Origin: Candidatus Rifleibacteriota bacterium
GTDB taxonomy: Bacteria > Riflebacteria > Ozemobacteria > Ozemobacterales > Ozemobacteraceae
Length of the DNA stretch: 16,017 bases
NCBI GenBank assembly: GCA_022704885.1
Contig: JAKJFO010000087.1
Location: forward strand, 1-16,017
Direction: 5' to 3'
Shown piece by piece: positions 5,446-13,750 of this stretch. The translations under genes were made by a program, and so were the position numbers. Positions within the stretch are counted from its first letter, which is position 1, and every line of letters starts with the position of its first letter. The notes beneath the pieces are model-generated. The model searched no databases. It was not told the origin of the DNA and saw nothing but the letters and a program-made list of their open reading frames with translations.

Positions 5446-8439
5446 ATGTCCAAGGCAAGTTTCATGTCGATGCGATGGCTCAGGCTCCACATCAAGGAGA
5501 TCATCTGGGCAACGGTACTCCTTTTTGTTGGTTCGATTTTTGTCATAGGTTACGGCACCAGCCGCGCGATCCAGCAACAGGAAGAACGCAAGCGCCAGGC
5601 CGACGAATCGGAGCAGCGCGCCGACAATCTGCGCAATATGATTCCGGCTCATCTGCAGAACAAGCTCGATCTGCCGGTGGCTCATGTATCGCTGCCGACC
5701 AGCAATGCGTCTCTCACCACCATGATCGACGTCAAAACCGTCTGGCGCGCAATCAAGGATTCGCCTGAGTATCAGCAGCTTCAGAGCGACTCGGTCCCTG
5801 CCGGCATCAAAGAATTCTACGGAAAAATGATCAAGGAAAGGGCCATCGAAAGTCTGATCTCGATGTCACTGCTGGAGCTGTATGCCCGCGCCAACAACAT
5901 CAAGCCGGAAATGACCGCTGCAGCTATTATCGAACGTGACCGTCAGACGATTTCTCCGGTTGAATTCGACCGCCAGCTCAGACGCGAAGGCATGTCGCTC
6001 GATGAATACGGTCAGCAGAGACTCAGACAACTGACCTTCCAGGCAGTATCGCAGCAGATCATGAAAGTTGTAGCTCCCGCCAGCGCTACCGAAGAATTCA
6101 TCAAAAACTACTACGAAGCCAATAAAATTCGCTTCAAAGACGACGACCAGATCAGCTTCAACCACCTTCTCATTTCTCCCGACAACTTTACAGGCCAGGT
6201 AGAAATAAGTGAAGCCCAGATCAAGGATTATTTCGACAAGCATCGCAGTGAATTCAAAAGTTCCGAGCGCCTCAACCTCTCGCATATTTTCATCGATCCG
6301 ACACGACCGGAATACCGACAGTCGATCACGATCAGCGACAGTGAGATCAGACGTCAGTATACCGATAACCTCAACCGCTTCAAAGATCCCGAAAAGGTGA
6401 AAGCACGCCATATTCTCATCAAGCCGAAAAACAGCTTCGACGAAAAATTTGGCGAACTCGCGATCAATCTGCGCAACTTCACTTCGGCAGAAGTTGATGG
6501 AAAAACTCTGTTCACCTTCGACGCCGGCATCGCCAATCTGCAGAGCACAACCAGCCTCGATCGCGGAAACTTCGTTCTGGTGACCACTGATGGTGAAGAA
6601 CTCACCGCTGATGCCGCCAGCCTGGAAAAAACAGAAAACCCACTTGACCTGCCGATCAATGGCGCGACCAAATCTGCCATGTTCGGCAAAATCGGGATTT
6701 TTGCCAAAGCCGGTGCCCAGCCTGCAACTCTGATTGTTTCGCACGGCGGCGAACGCCGCGAAATCGATGTGAAGGCCGCTTTCGACTCAGAAAAAGCCTA
6801 TGCCGCAGCTCTCAGCGAAATCGAACAAATTCAGAAACAGCTTAAAGATGGTGCTGATTTTGCAGACCTCGCAAAGAAACTCTCGCAGGACACCGGATCA
6901 GCCGAAAAAGGCGGAGATCTTGGCGAATTTGCACGTGGTTCCATGGTAAAACCCTTTGAAGATGCAGCATTCAGCACAGCCGTTGGCAAGATCACCGAAC
7001 CGGTCAAGACCCAGTTTGGCTACCATCTGATCAAGGTAGAAGGCAAGATCGCCGAAAAAGTTCGCCCGCTCGAAGAAGTCAGAGCCGAGCTGGCTGCCGA
7101 AATGCAGGCCGCCCAGGCTGACATCAAGGCCGAAAGCACGCTCGAAACGGTCAAACAGAAAATCACCTATCAGAGCGACACCTTCGAAAACCTCGCCAAA
7201 CTTCATTCCATGGCTGGTTCGCGCAAAGACGGCGGCAAACTGCCGGTCATCTTTGCCGGCGAAATAACCGACGACTATTCCCCTGACCAGAAGAAAATCA
7301 TCATAGACGAACTCGCCGACAAGGCTGCCAGAGCCGAACATGACAACACCGCCCCGGTCATCGCAAAAGAGATCGAAGCCGCAGTATTCGCGCTCGAACC
7401 TGGCGAACTCAGCAATGTCATCAAAACTGCCGCCGGCTACCACCTGTTCAGACTTGAAGCGAAGCTCGAACCGGTCAACCTTGCCCTGACTCCAAGCATG
7501 TCTCTCAAAATCCATGCTATTCTCGAAAAAGAAGCACGCATCGGCATGGCACAGGCCAGAGCTGAGAAGCTTCGCTCCGAAAACCCGGCCGCCAGCGTAA
7601 CAGAACTCGCCAAAATTGCTGATGCAGGCAAAGAAGAGAAAAAAGAAGAAGGCAAAGAAGCCAGATATTCGTTCGGGCCACTGCCAATTTCTGCCAATCC
7701 GGGCTTTTCGAGCTATGCGATTTCTGACGGAACCGGCGTTATCTCAGCTGATGGTCGCACTTATCTGCCAGAACTGCACGCTGCCCTGATGAACCTCACT
7801 AAAGACGGCAAATGGCAGGGCAAAGTTGCCGGGCCAATCAAAAGTGAGCTGGGCTATCACTTCGTCGAGATCACCGCTTTCGAAACCAATCGCTACGAGC
7901 CATTCGAAGAGGTCAAAGAAAAGATTCGGCGCATGGTTACTCTCGAACCGCCAATGGAAGAGATTCAGAAAGAATTCGAAGCTAACATCGACAAGTTCGA
8001 TGTGCCGGCTACCCGCAAAATTCGTCAGATCGTGATGTCTGAAGAACGCACCGCCCAGGAAGTACATGATCGTCTGAAGAAGGGCGAAATCTTCGCTCTG
8101 CTGGCCAACCGGTTCAGCATCGACGGATCAGCCAATACCGGCGGCCTGCTCTCTCCGGTTCGCCGCGGCCAGCTTTCTGAAAAGCTCGACAAAGCGGTCT
8201 GGAACCTCAAAAAAGGCGAAATTACCGACGTTATCGAAACTCCGTACGGCTACGTGATCGCCATGCTCGAAGAAGACGAAAAACCTGGAGTTAAAGCGAC
8301 TCTCAGCGAAGACGTCATTACTCAGCTCAAACGCCAGCTGCGTGGAACTTACCAGGAAGAAGCCTGGACATACTTCCTGAAAGGCCTCACTAATCAGGCT
8401 TATGTAATCAGACACCCGCATACGCTCGACGAAATCTGA
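5446..8439 (+). CDS. membrane-anchored multi-parvulin foldase (PpiD/SurA-like peptidyl-prolyl isomerase)
   Basis: The 997-residue protein has one N-terminal membrane segment (about 19-38) and a periplasmic remainder with no cysteine at all. A SurA/PpiD-type helical chaperone region (about 95-230) is followed by three tandem units of about 41 residues. Each unit is a helix 'E-I-x-x-Y-x-x-x-x-x-x-F' leading to a parvulin first-strand motif, at H240 (FNHLLIS), H280 (LSHIFID) and H322 (ARHILIK). Only the third unit continues into a parvulin domain, and about 120 residues are inserted before its first helix. That domain resumes near 447 and ends with GYHLIKV (H527). Two weaker modules end in GYH (H666, H805). 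A fourth (about 856-945) ends in GYV and probably lacks catalysis. The likely role is assisting folding of exported or outer-membrane proteins. The start is supported by GAGG (5432-5435) and the strong promoter; a terminator follows. Confidence 0.88.
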   Translation: MSKASFMSMRWLRLHIKEIIWATVLLFVGSIFVIGYGTSRAIQQQEERKRQADESEQRADNLRNMIPAHLQNKLDLPVAHVSLPTSNASLTTMIDVKTVWRAIKDSPEYQQLQSDSVPAGIKEFYGKMIKERAIESLISMSLLELYARANNIKPEMTAAAIIERDRQTISPVEFDRQLRREGMSLDEYGQQRLRQLTFQAVSQQIMKVVAPASATEEFIKNYYEANKIRFKDDDQISFNHLLISPDNFTGQVEISEAQIKDYFDKHRSEFKSSERLNLSHIFIDPTRPEYRQSITISDSEIRRQYTDNLNRFKDPEKVKARHILIKPKNSFDEKFGELAINLRNFTSAEVDGKTLFTFDAGIANLQSTTSLDRGNFVLVTTDGEELTADAASLEKTENPLDLPINGATKSAMFGKIGIFAKAGAQPATLIVSHGGERREIDVKAAFDSEKAYAAALSEIEQIQKQLKDGADFADLAKKLSQDTGSAEKGGDLGEFARGSMVKPFEDAAFSTAVGKITEPVKTQFGYHLIKVEGKIAEKVRPLEEVRAELAAEMQAAQADIKAESTLETVKQKITYQSDTFENLAKLHSMAGSRKDGGKLPVIFAGEITDDYSPDQKKIIIDELADKAARAEHDNTAPVIAKEIEAAVFALEPGELSNVIKTAAGYHLFRLEAKLEPVNLALTPSMSLKIHAILEKEARIGMAQARAEKLRSENPAASVTELAKIADAGKEEKKEEGKEARYSFGPLPISANPGFSSYAISDGTGVISADGRTYLPELHAALMNLTKDGKWQGKVAGPIKSELGYHFVEITAFETNRYEPFEEVKEKIRRMVTLEPPMEEIQKEFEANIDKFDVPATRKIRQIVMSEERTAQEVHDRLKKGEIFALLANRFSIDGSANTGGLLSPVRRGQLSEKLDKAVWNLKKGEITDVIETPYGYVIAMLEEDEKPGVKATLSEDVITQLKRQLRGTYQEEAWTYFLKGLTNQAYVIRHPHTLDEI

Positions 8440-8450
8440 CGACCAATATT

Positions 8451-8483
8451 CAAAAGGCGGCTGTGCAATGCAGCCGCCTTTTG
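8451..8483 (+). terminator. rho-independent terminator of the foldase gene
   Basis: A 13-bp stem (8451-8463 with 8471-8483) and a 7-nt loop ends in TTTTG followed by ATTTT. It lies 11 bp after the stop codon. Confidence 0.88.
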
Positions 8484-8548
8484 ATTTTAGAAAAACTTTT
8501 TTTACTTTATAAGGTAAAATATCTGCTGTCAGCGTCAATTTTTGTTGC

Positions 8549-8554
8549 TATAAT
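8549..8554 (+). promoter_or_regulatory. possible -10 element just before the TPR gene
   Basis: TATAAT (8549-8554) lies 8 bp before the ATG, with only a weak -35 candidate (TGTCAG, 8527-8532, 16-bp spacing). If used, transcription would begin at about 8561 and the mRNA would be nearly leaderless. It also overlaps the putative GGAG ribosome site, so one of the two readings must be wrong. Confidence 0.35.
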
Positions 8555-8562
8555 GGAGTGCC

Positions 8563-9390
8563 ATGGGATACACAACAGCAGACATAGTAAAGAAGGCAAA
8601 CGCCTGCCTGAAACAGGGCAAGAATCGGGTTAATGCCGAGATTGCCCTTGGTATCGCGAGTTTTGAAAATGGAGATATCGAAACTGCGATAAAGCACTAT
8701 GAAAAGGCGCTCAAGCTCAACCAGGAAAGCGCCGAGGCACATGCCGGAATGGGCATTTCGCTGGCACGCGCCGGCAATATAGATCAGGCAATCGAGCATC
8801 TGCAGCGGGCCTACAAACTGAACCCGGAATGTGGTCTGCTGGCTAACTGGCTGGCTGATGCCTGGTTCGACAAGGGCGACCTCGACCGCGCCATCGAGTA
8901 TTACGGCGAAGCCATAAGAAAAAACACTTCTGACAGTAACGCACACAACGACATGGCCGATGCCTACCGGCTCAAGGGCGACTACTCAAAGGCGGCCGAG
9001 CTGTACCGACGCACCCTGAAGATCGACCCTCTCGACACCAATGCGATGCTTGAACTTGCACAGTGTCAGACCCAGATGAACCAGCCTGAAGAAGCTCTGC
9101 AGACTCTTGAAGCCCTGATCAGAAATTTTCCTTCGAGCCGCGACAGCGCAACTGCGATGGTTGTCTGCGCTACGATTCTTATGGAAAAAGGTGATTTTAA
9201 CGGTGCCAGTGCCTGGCTCGAACGTTCCCGTGAGTTTTTTCCGTTCAACCGCCCGGTTCTTTTTCAATCCGCGATATGCGCCCTCAAACAGGGACAAACC
9301 GCGCACTGCTGCGAACATCTCAGACGCATTCTCGAACTCGACCCCTCAGACAGCCGGGCAGCCGCCCTGCTCAAAAAGGTGTCGGCATGA
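8563..9390 (+). CDS. tetratricopeptide-repeat protein
   Basis: The 275-residue protein is built of about seven TPR units (roughly residues 24-270). They show the usual pattern of small residues and a closing Pro, for example the segments ending KALKLNQ, RAYKLNP, EAIRKNT, RTLKIDP, ALIRNFP, SREFFPF and RILELDP. There is no signal peptide or membrane span, so it is probably cytosolic and acts as a binding scaffold. It is the first gene of a plus-strand operon, and its TGA overlaps the ATG of the GspK/PilX-like gene (ATGA at 9387-9390). TPR proteins often sit beside pilus and secretion genes as assembly partners (compare PilF/PilW), though that role is inferred here. Possible ribosome site GGAG is at 8555-8558, with short spacing of 4 nt. 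Confidence 0.88.
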   Translation: MGYTTADIVKKANACLKQGKNRVNAEIALGIASFENGDIETAIKHYEKALKLNQESAEAHAGMGISLARAGNIDQAIEHLQRAYKLNPECGLLANWLADAWFDKGDLDRAIEYYGEAIRKNTSDSNAHNDMADAYRLKGDYSKAAELYRRTLKIDPLDTNAMLELAQCQTQMNQPEEALQTLEALIRNFPSSRDSATAMVVCATILMEKGDFNGASAWLERSREFFPFNRPVLFQSAICALKQGQTAHCCEHLRRILELDPSDSRAAALLKKVSA

Positions 9391-11732
9391 AACACTCGAA
9401 CAGGCACGCAAAGCACGGGATGGTAATGATTGTCGTCGCCGGCGCGCTGTTTTTTCTCACCATAGTATTCACCTCACTGGTAAGTCGCGTGCGTCACGAA
9501 AGTGCGGTAACTAACCGTGTTTCTGTTAACGAACGACTTTATCAGCTGGCCTCGGCGGTCGGACGCCTGACAGTGCGCAAGCTGCAGAAGGACTTCGAAA
9601 ATAACAGCCCTGACGATCCTGATTACGGGCGCCGGATCATGAAAGCGGTCTTTGCCGGCAAAACCGGAATCATGGACGAAATCGACTACACCAGCCGCAT
9701 CAAGTCGCTTGACGTGATCAAGGAAATCATGACCCGCTTCAAAAAAGAATGGGGCAGCCACGGCGAAGTAGATTTCAAAGTTACCTACATAGTCGATCTC
9801 GGCGAGAATTTCCCATTCAAGGCTCCCATGGCCGGAATGCTCAAAAACCAGTATGAGCGTAAAGGCTTTATCGAAGTAATAGTGCGGGTAACCCATCTCG
9901 GCATCGAAAAAACCTGCCGGATCCGCAAGGAATTTCTATTGTGTAATCTGCTTCCCCAGCCATTTCATCGCTTCACGCTGTTTTCACATCGTGGAGCTTC
10001 AGTCGGTGCGCTTCATGACGAAACCATGATCAACAAGCTGGCCAATCAGACTTTCAACAAAGACGACGGCAAACTCGACACTTCGATCAGCGACGGGCGA
10101 CGGCCTCTGACCTGCATTAACCGCCTGGTTCGTACAAAGCGCGAACGGATCGAAGGGCTCGATTTTCGCTTCAACCGGGCCGACAACATAGTAAAAAAAA
10201 TCGATGGTATTCCCTCTTTCGTCAAAAGTGGCTGGATATATCTTGGTGGCCGCGGTCCCTCAAAAGATTCAAAGGGTGACGACGGCAATCTGATTCTCAA
10301 TGTACTGGCCGGCGCTCATGATGACCTGCTAAAAAGCGCTTTCGGCGAGTATTTTCACTTTTATTTCAATTCTAACTCTGCAGGCTGGCTGATTTCGAAA
10401 GACTGGACCGAATGGTTCAATGACAAAATCCAGGGCAACGCCCAGGGTGACGCCAGCAAGCTGATGATCGCCTTCGTCGACTATGGTTATTACAAGGGAG
10501 TCTGGGACATCAAATTTCGCGACCTCAAGCTTTTCAATGCCGCCAAATATATCTACGAACAGCACCTGCAGAAACCCGACATCAGAAAGATCATCGACGT
10601 CGGCAATTCGATGCATCTGTTTGGAACTCCGGCATTCTGCACCCCAACTCTGGTGTTCGGCAAGATCAAACGCCGCTATCTGCGTACATTCGCCTTTTAT
10701 TTCGGCGAGATATCACGTGTTCACCCGATTCCCTCGTTCACCCGCGGTGACGACCTCGACGCATTCGTAACCGACATAGTGCCAAACTGGTTCAGAGAAA
10801 TGAATAACGGCAGCGCCGACGACATTTTTTTCAATGACTTCATCTCGGCTTTTCTTACCAGTATCGACTATCGCAAATTTCAGATCGGATTTCCCGACAA
10901 CACCCCTTCTCTTTGTGGCCTCGACCCCGAAGTCCGCGACTGGGAGCCATATCTTAGTGCGCTGCACAATATCTGTGACCCGGGCGGCCCCGACCGCAAA
11001 TGGCAGGATGTCGTGCCAGCGAACGGGTACATCGACGCCGACCCCGAGCCATTATGTACCGAAAATTATCAGTTTGTGAACGACAAGGAAATTCGCTATA
11101 CCGGCGCCATACGCGACATCAAGCCCGACAGCGGCTATCTGCGTGACCGCGTCAGCTACCGAATCCCAACCGAGAATGGCAAACCTTTCTATCTCAGCAA
11201 AAGCGATTTTTTCAAGAACCATTTCATTACCGAGGATAAGGGTAAAAATAACCTCTATCTTAACCAGATAATAGCCATAGACGGAGATCTGGTCATCGAC
11301 ATGCCGCTCGAAGTAGCCAGGGGCGGCATTATTATCGTCAGTGGCCATATTACCGTAAAAGAGCCAATAGTCAACCGCTACGTCGTGAATCCGACTGAAA
11401 CCGAGATACCTGACTCCTTCGGCCTGCTGACCCTGATCGGTGAGAAAGGAATCACCATCAACGAAGGAAAGAGCGGCCTCGGCGAACTGCCGCAGACGCA
11501 TGCATATTTCATCAGTGTAAACGGAGACAACGGCAAGGTAACAGTAGCCAAGCCACTTCACATAGTCGGTGGGGTGGCCAGCGACGATATCGAAAGCCTT
11601 GTTTCGAAAGGGTGTATAATTGAATGGGGTTTCGAACCAGAGGAGTTCGGTAACGACAAAGATCTGGTGACAGAGGGCTTTTACGGACTGGCATTGGGTC
11701 CGCGCGATATTGAAATAATTACAGAAGAATAA
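9387..11732 (+). CDS. outsized GspK/PilX-like pilin-associated protein
   Basis: The 781-residue product starts with a basic leader ending KHG and a hydrophobic helix (about 12-32). An amphipathic continuation with RVRHESAVTNR follows, the layout of GspK/PilX-type minor pilins. As in GspK, there is no Glu at the fifth position after the possible G11/M12 cleavage point. GspK is usually near 330 residues, so this protein is more than twice that size. The centre has no family I can name. Near 620-720 the chain turns into repeated short strands with Gly turns (IAIDGDLVIDMPLEVARGG, IIIVSGHITV), resembling the solenoid-like tail seen in some PilX-type and bactofilin-like proteins. The ATG overlaps the TPR stop, with AAGGTG 7 nt before it; the longer frame from 9276 only overlaps the TPR gene. 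It probably sits at or near the tip of a pseudopilus. Confidence 0.75.
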   Translation: MKHSNRHAKHGMVMIVVAGALFFLTIVFTSLVSRVRHESAVTNRVSVNERLYQLASAVGRLTVRKLQKDFENNSPDDPDYGRRIMKAVFAGKTGIMDEIDYTSRIKSLDVIKEIMTRFKKEWGSHGEVDFKVTYIVDLGENFPFKAPMAGMLKNQYERKGFIEVIVRVTHLGIEKTCRIRKEFLLCNLLPQPFHRFTLFSHRGASVGALHDETMINKLANQTFNKDDGKLDTSISDGRRPLTCINRLVRTKRERIEGLDFRFNRADNIVKKIDGIPSFVKSGWIYLGGRGPSKDSKGDDGNLILNVLAGAHDDLLKSAFGEYFHFYFNSNSAGWLISKDWTEWFNDKIQGNAQGDASKLMIAFVDYGYYKGVWDIKFRDLKLFNAAKYIYEQHLQKPDIRKIIDVGNSMHLFGTPAFCTPTLVFGKIKRRYLRTFAFYFGEISRVHPIPSFTRGDDLDAFVTDIVPNWFREMNNGSADDIFFNDFISAFLTSIDYRKFQIGFPDNTPSLCGLDPEVRDWEPYLSALHNICDPGGPDRKWQDVVPANGYIDADPEPLCTENYQFVNDKEIRYTGAIRDIKPDSGYLRDRVSYRIPTENGKPFYLSKSDFFKNHFITEDKGKNNLYLNQIIAIDGDLVIDMPLEVARGGIIIVSGHITVKEPIVNRYVVNPTETEIPDSFGLLTLIGEKGITINEGKSGLGELPQTHAYFISVNGDNGKVTVAKPLHIVGGVASDDIESLVSKGCIIEWGFEPEEFGNDKDLVTEGFYGLALGPRDIEIITEE

Positions 11733-11762
11733 AAACTTTTTGCAAAGAAGTCGGTATAGTAG

Positions 11763-12326
11763 ATGAACAGGCAAGAAAGAACCGATGTTGAACTGGTTCA
11801 GGCAGTTCTGGCAGGCGAACTCGAACAGTTTGCCGATCTGGTTGAGCGTTATGAAAAGCTGGTATTCAGTTTTCTACTGACACGACTGAATGATCTGCAG
11901 GAGGTCGAAGACATTGTTCAGGAAACATTTGTCAAAGCTTTCAGACATCTGGCCACTTTTGATTGCGAGCGACGTTTTGCCGCCTGGTTGCTCACCATTG
12001 CCCGCAATCTGCTCATCGATTCACGCCGTAAGGCCGGACGCAGCATAGCTTCGACCGATCTGGTCAACGAGGTGATGCTTACCGACAGCGCCAGGGAAGC
12101 AGCATCTCAACCCGCCGAGGTAGTGGTAAGGCGCGAAAGATTCAGGACTATAGTTGTTATGATTCAGGAGCTCCCAGAAGAACTCCGAACGCCGTTTCTG
12201 ATGAGGGTAATCAACGAACTGCCCTATCAGGAAATCGCAGAGGTTCTCGACGTGCCGTTACAGACGGTAAAGAACAGAATCTTCAAGGCCAGAGAGATCC
12301 TCCGGGAAAAACGGGAAAACCTATGA
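11763..12326 (+). CDS. ECF-family RNA polymerase sigma factor
   Basis: The 187-residue sigma factor has region 2 at about 20-85, with the core-binding and -10-melting segment LNDLQEVEDIVQETFVKAFRHL. Region 4 is at about 130-182, with the helix-turn-helix LPYQEIAEVLDVPLQTVKNRIFKARE. There is no sigma 3 domain or C-terminal extension, as expected for an ECF factor. It directs RNA polymerase to an unknown regulon. The gene begins 30 bp after the GspK/PilX-like gene, and its TGA overlaps the ATG of the anti-sigma factor (12323-12326). Translation of the pair is thus coupled and stoichiometric. The ribosome site is weak (AAAGAAG, 11744-11750). Its position inside a pilin operon suggests that it controls this operon or related envelope genes, but no ECF-type promoter was recognised upstream. 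Confidence 0.93.
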   Translation: MNRQERTDVELVQAVLAGELEQFADLVERYEKLVFSFLLTRLNDLQEVEDIVQETFVKAFRHLATFDCERRFAAWLLTIARNLLIDSRRKAGRSIASTDLVNEVMLTDSAREAASQPAEVVVRRERFRTIVVMIQELPEELRTPFLMRVINELPYQEIAEVLDVPLQTVKNRIFKAREILREKRENL

Positions 12327-13249
12327 ACAGATGCCCTGAAAGCGACAAGATATTGCTCTTCTGTGAACGCGAGCTCTCTGACGTAGAGCAGGCGCAGTTC
12401 GAGCTGCACCTTAAAACCTGCATTGAATGCCGTCACGAGCTTGAACAGACTGTTGCCGACGATGAACTGCTGCGCGCCGGCATTGACGAGGCGTTCGCGC
12501 GCCATCGCGTCAATCACCGTATAATGGAGCAGATTCGCAACGAAAAAATTGCCCGACCAGCAGCCGACGTCTATAAAGGCTGGCGCTACTTCTGGCTTAC
12601 AGCTTTTGCGCTGCTGACCATAGTTGCCGTCATCAGCCTGTATACACCGGCCCCGCAAAAATATCACGGCCACGCCAACGCCGTAATGATTCAGGCGCTC
12701 AATGAAGAATCAGTGATAAAGGGTGAAAAGCTGGCCGTCGATCAGCTTTGCGACCTCGCGACCTGCGAACCGGCAAGTCTCAACGGCTGCTTCCTGTTCA
12801 CTGTTGCCGGCAACCAGACTTCGGTATTCAAAATGTCAGGCAGAGCTACCGCACGCATCAGCAACGGACTGCCCGAATTCTCTGATGCAGAAGCCACCTT
12901 CGAGCTTGTCTCAGGCTCAATAATTACCATTCTGGTCAATGGCAGCCAGCTCAAACTCGAGCGCAAAACCATGATACCAGCTCCCTTCGACACTTCCGAC
13001 CTCGAACCCGATCAGGTCAATCTGCCGACTATAGACAAGCCCCTTGTCGCTTCGACAACTGACAAAACAGATGCTATAATAGACGGTGTGGCAGAAGAAC
13101 CCTGTCTGGTCGATGCTCCTGCCGGCAATGCCTCAACCACCGAACCGGCTGCAGCCACAGTTTCTGGCAGCGAAACCTGGGTCGACCCGACTCTGACTCC
13201 CGGCAAGAACCCGTTCGCCGACGAACCGCTTGAACTGGACGGAAACTGA
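12323..13249 (+). CDS. zinc-finger transmembrane anti-sigma factor
   Basis: The 308-residue partner of the ECF factor has an N-terminal ZAS domain with H29-x3-C33-x2-C36 and a possible fourth ligand at C4. One membrane segment follows at about 89-107 (WRYFWLTAFALLTIVAVIS), then an extracytoplasmic domain of about 200 residues. The periplasmic part is beta-rich, with a faint FecR-like pattern (GRATARISNG, SGSIITILVNGSQLKLE). It holds further cysteines (DLATC, LNGCF), and ends in a low-complexity Thr/Ala/Pro-rich tail. The expected role is to hold the sigma factor at the membrane and release it on an outside signal. The large outer domain suggests that it senses something itself. Assignment as anti-sigma is strong from the motif and the ATGA overlap; the signal is unknown. 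Confidence 0.87.
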   Translation: MNRCPESDKILLFCERELSDVEQAQFELHLKTCIECRHELEQTVADDELLRAGIDEAFARHRVNHRIMEQIRNEKIARPAADVYKGWRYFWLTAFALLTIVAVISLYTPAPQKYHGHANAVMIQALNEESVIKGEKLAVDQLCDLATCEPASLNGCFLFTVAGNQTSVFKMSGRATARISNGLPEFSDAEATFELVSGSIITILVNGSQLKLERKTMIPAPFDTSDLEPDQVNLPTIDKPLVASTTDKTDAIIDGVAEEPCLVDAPAGNASTTEPAAATVSGSETWVDPTLTPGKNPFADEPLELDGN

Positions 13250-13250
13250 G

Positions 13251-13748
13251 ATGCAACGCCAAGCTTTCTCGATGCTCGAAATTCTGATCGCGCTGGTCAT
13301 TACTGCAGTTGCGTTTCTGCCGATTTACAACCTGTTCCGATTCGGCAGCCAGGGCGCTGTAAATAACATCTACGAAGTCACCGCATCGAATTACGCTGCC
13401 GATCTGATCAATTTCACCCGCGACATCAAAGCACATCAGATCAAGACCATTGCCGGCAATTCAAACAAAATAACCCTCACTTCAGACGAACAGATCGTCG
13501 CCTTCTTTTCGCGCCTTGACATGACCGCGCCACCACCGGTTAAAGAGCCGTTCAGCCGCAGACTCGAGCTCGAAAAATTTGATGGAAAAGATACCACTGG
13601 CCCAGGCGGCTTTTTAGGCTGGCTCAGCGACCTGATCAACAAGCGCCGCAAAGTTCCCAACTACCTGATTTGTGTCAGAGTGGCATATCCCAGAATGAAC
13701 ACCACCGAGAAAGACGACGTAACGCTTTTCTCGATGGCAATGGACTGA
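13251..13748 (+). CDS. type IV prepilin-like / minor pseudopilin (PilV/GspI-like)
   Basis: The 165-residue protein has a very short basic leader MQRQA followed by a prepilin N-terminus, FSMLEILIALVITAVAF. That sequence has Phe at +1 and Glu at +5 and forms a hydrophobic helix. The residue before the cut is Ala instead of the usual Gly, which prepilin peptidases can tolerate. The rest is a small soluble head with no recognised fold. ATG at 13251 is preferred over an upstream TTG at 13230, because it gives a proper leader and follows the anti-sigma stop by 1 bp with GGAAACTGAG before it. The second prepilin begins 2 bp after its stop. Assembly into a pilus or pseudopilus is expected; an exact PilV or GspI label is not justified. 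Confidence 0.82.
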   Translation: MQRQAFSMLEILIALVITAVAFLPIYNLFRFGSQGAVNNIYEVTASNYAADLINFTRDIKAHQIKTIAGNSNKITLTSDEQIVAFFSRLDMTAPPPVKEPFSRRLELEKFDGKDTTGPGGFLGWLSDLINKRRKVPNYLICVRVAYPRMNTTEKDDVTLFSMAMD

Positions 13749-13750
13749 CC

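Noticed and set aside
5183..5458. Minus-strand open frame with an Asn-Arg repeat
   Set aside because: It crosses two promoters, the GGA hairpins and the hexamer array, and has no ribosome site or homology pattern.
11740..11760. Promoter directly before the ECF sigma gene (TTGCAA and TATAGT)
   Set aside because: The spacing is only 9 bp and no ECF-type -35/-10 pair is visible.
13230..13250. TTG start giving a longer first prepilin
   Set aside because: It overlaps the anti-sigma gene and would lengthen the leader unnaturally. The ATG at 13251 gives a normal short prepilin leader.
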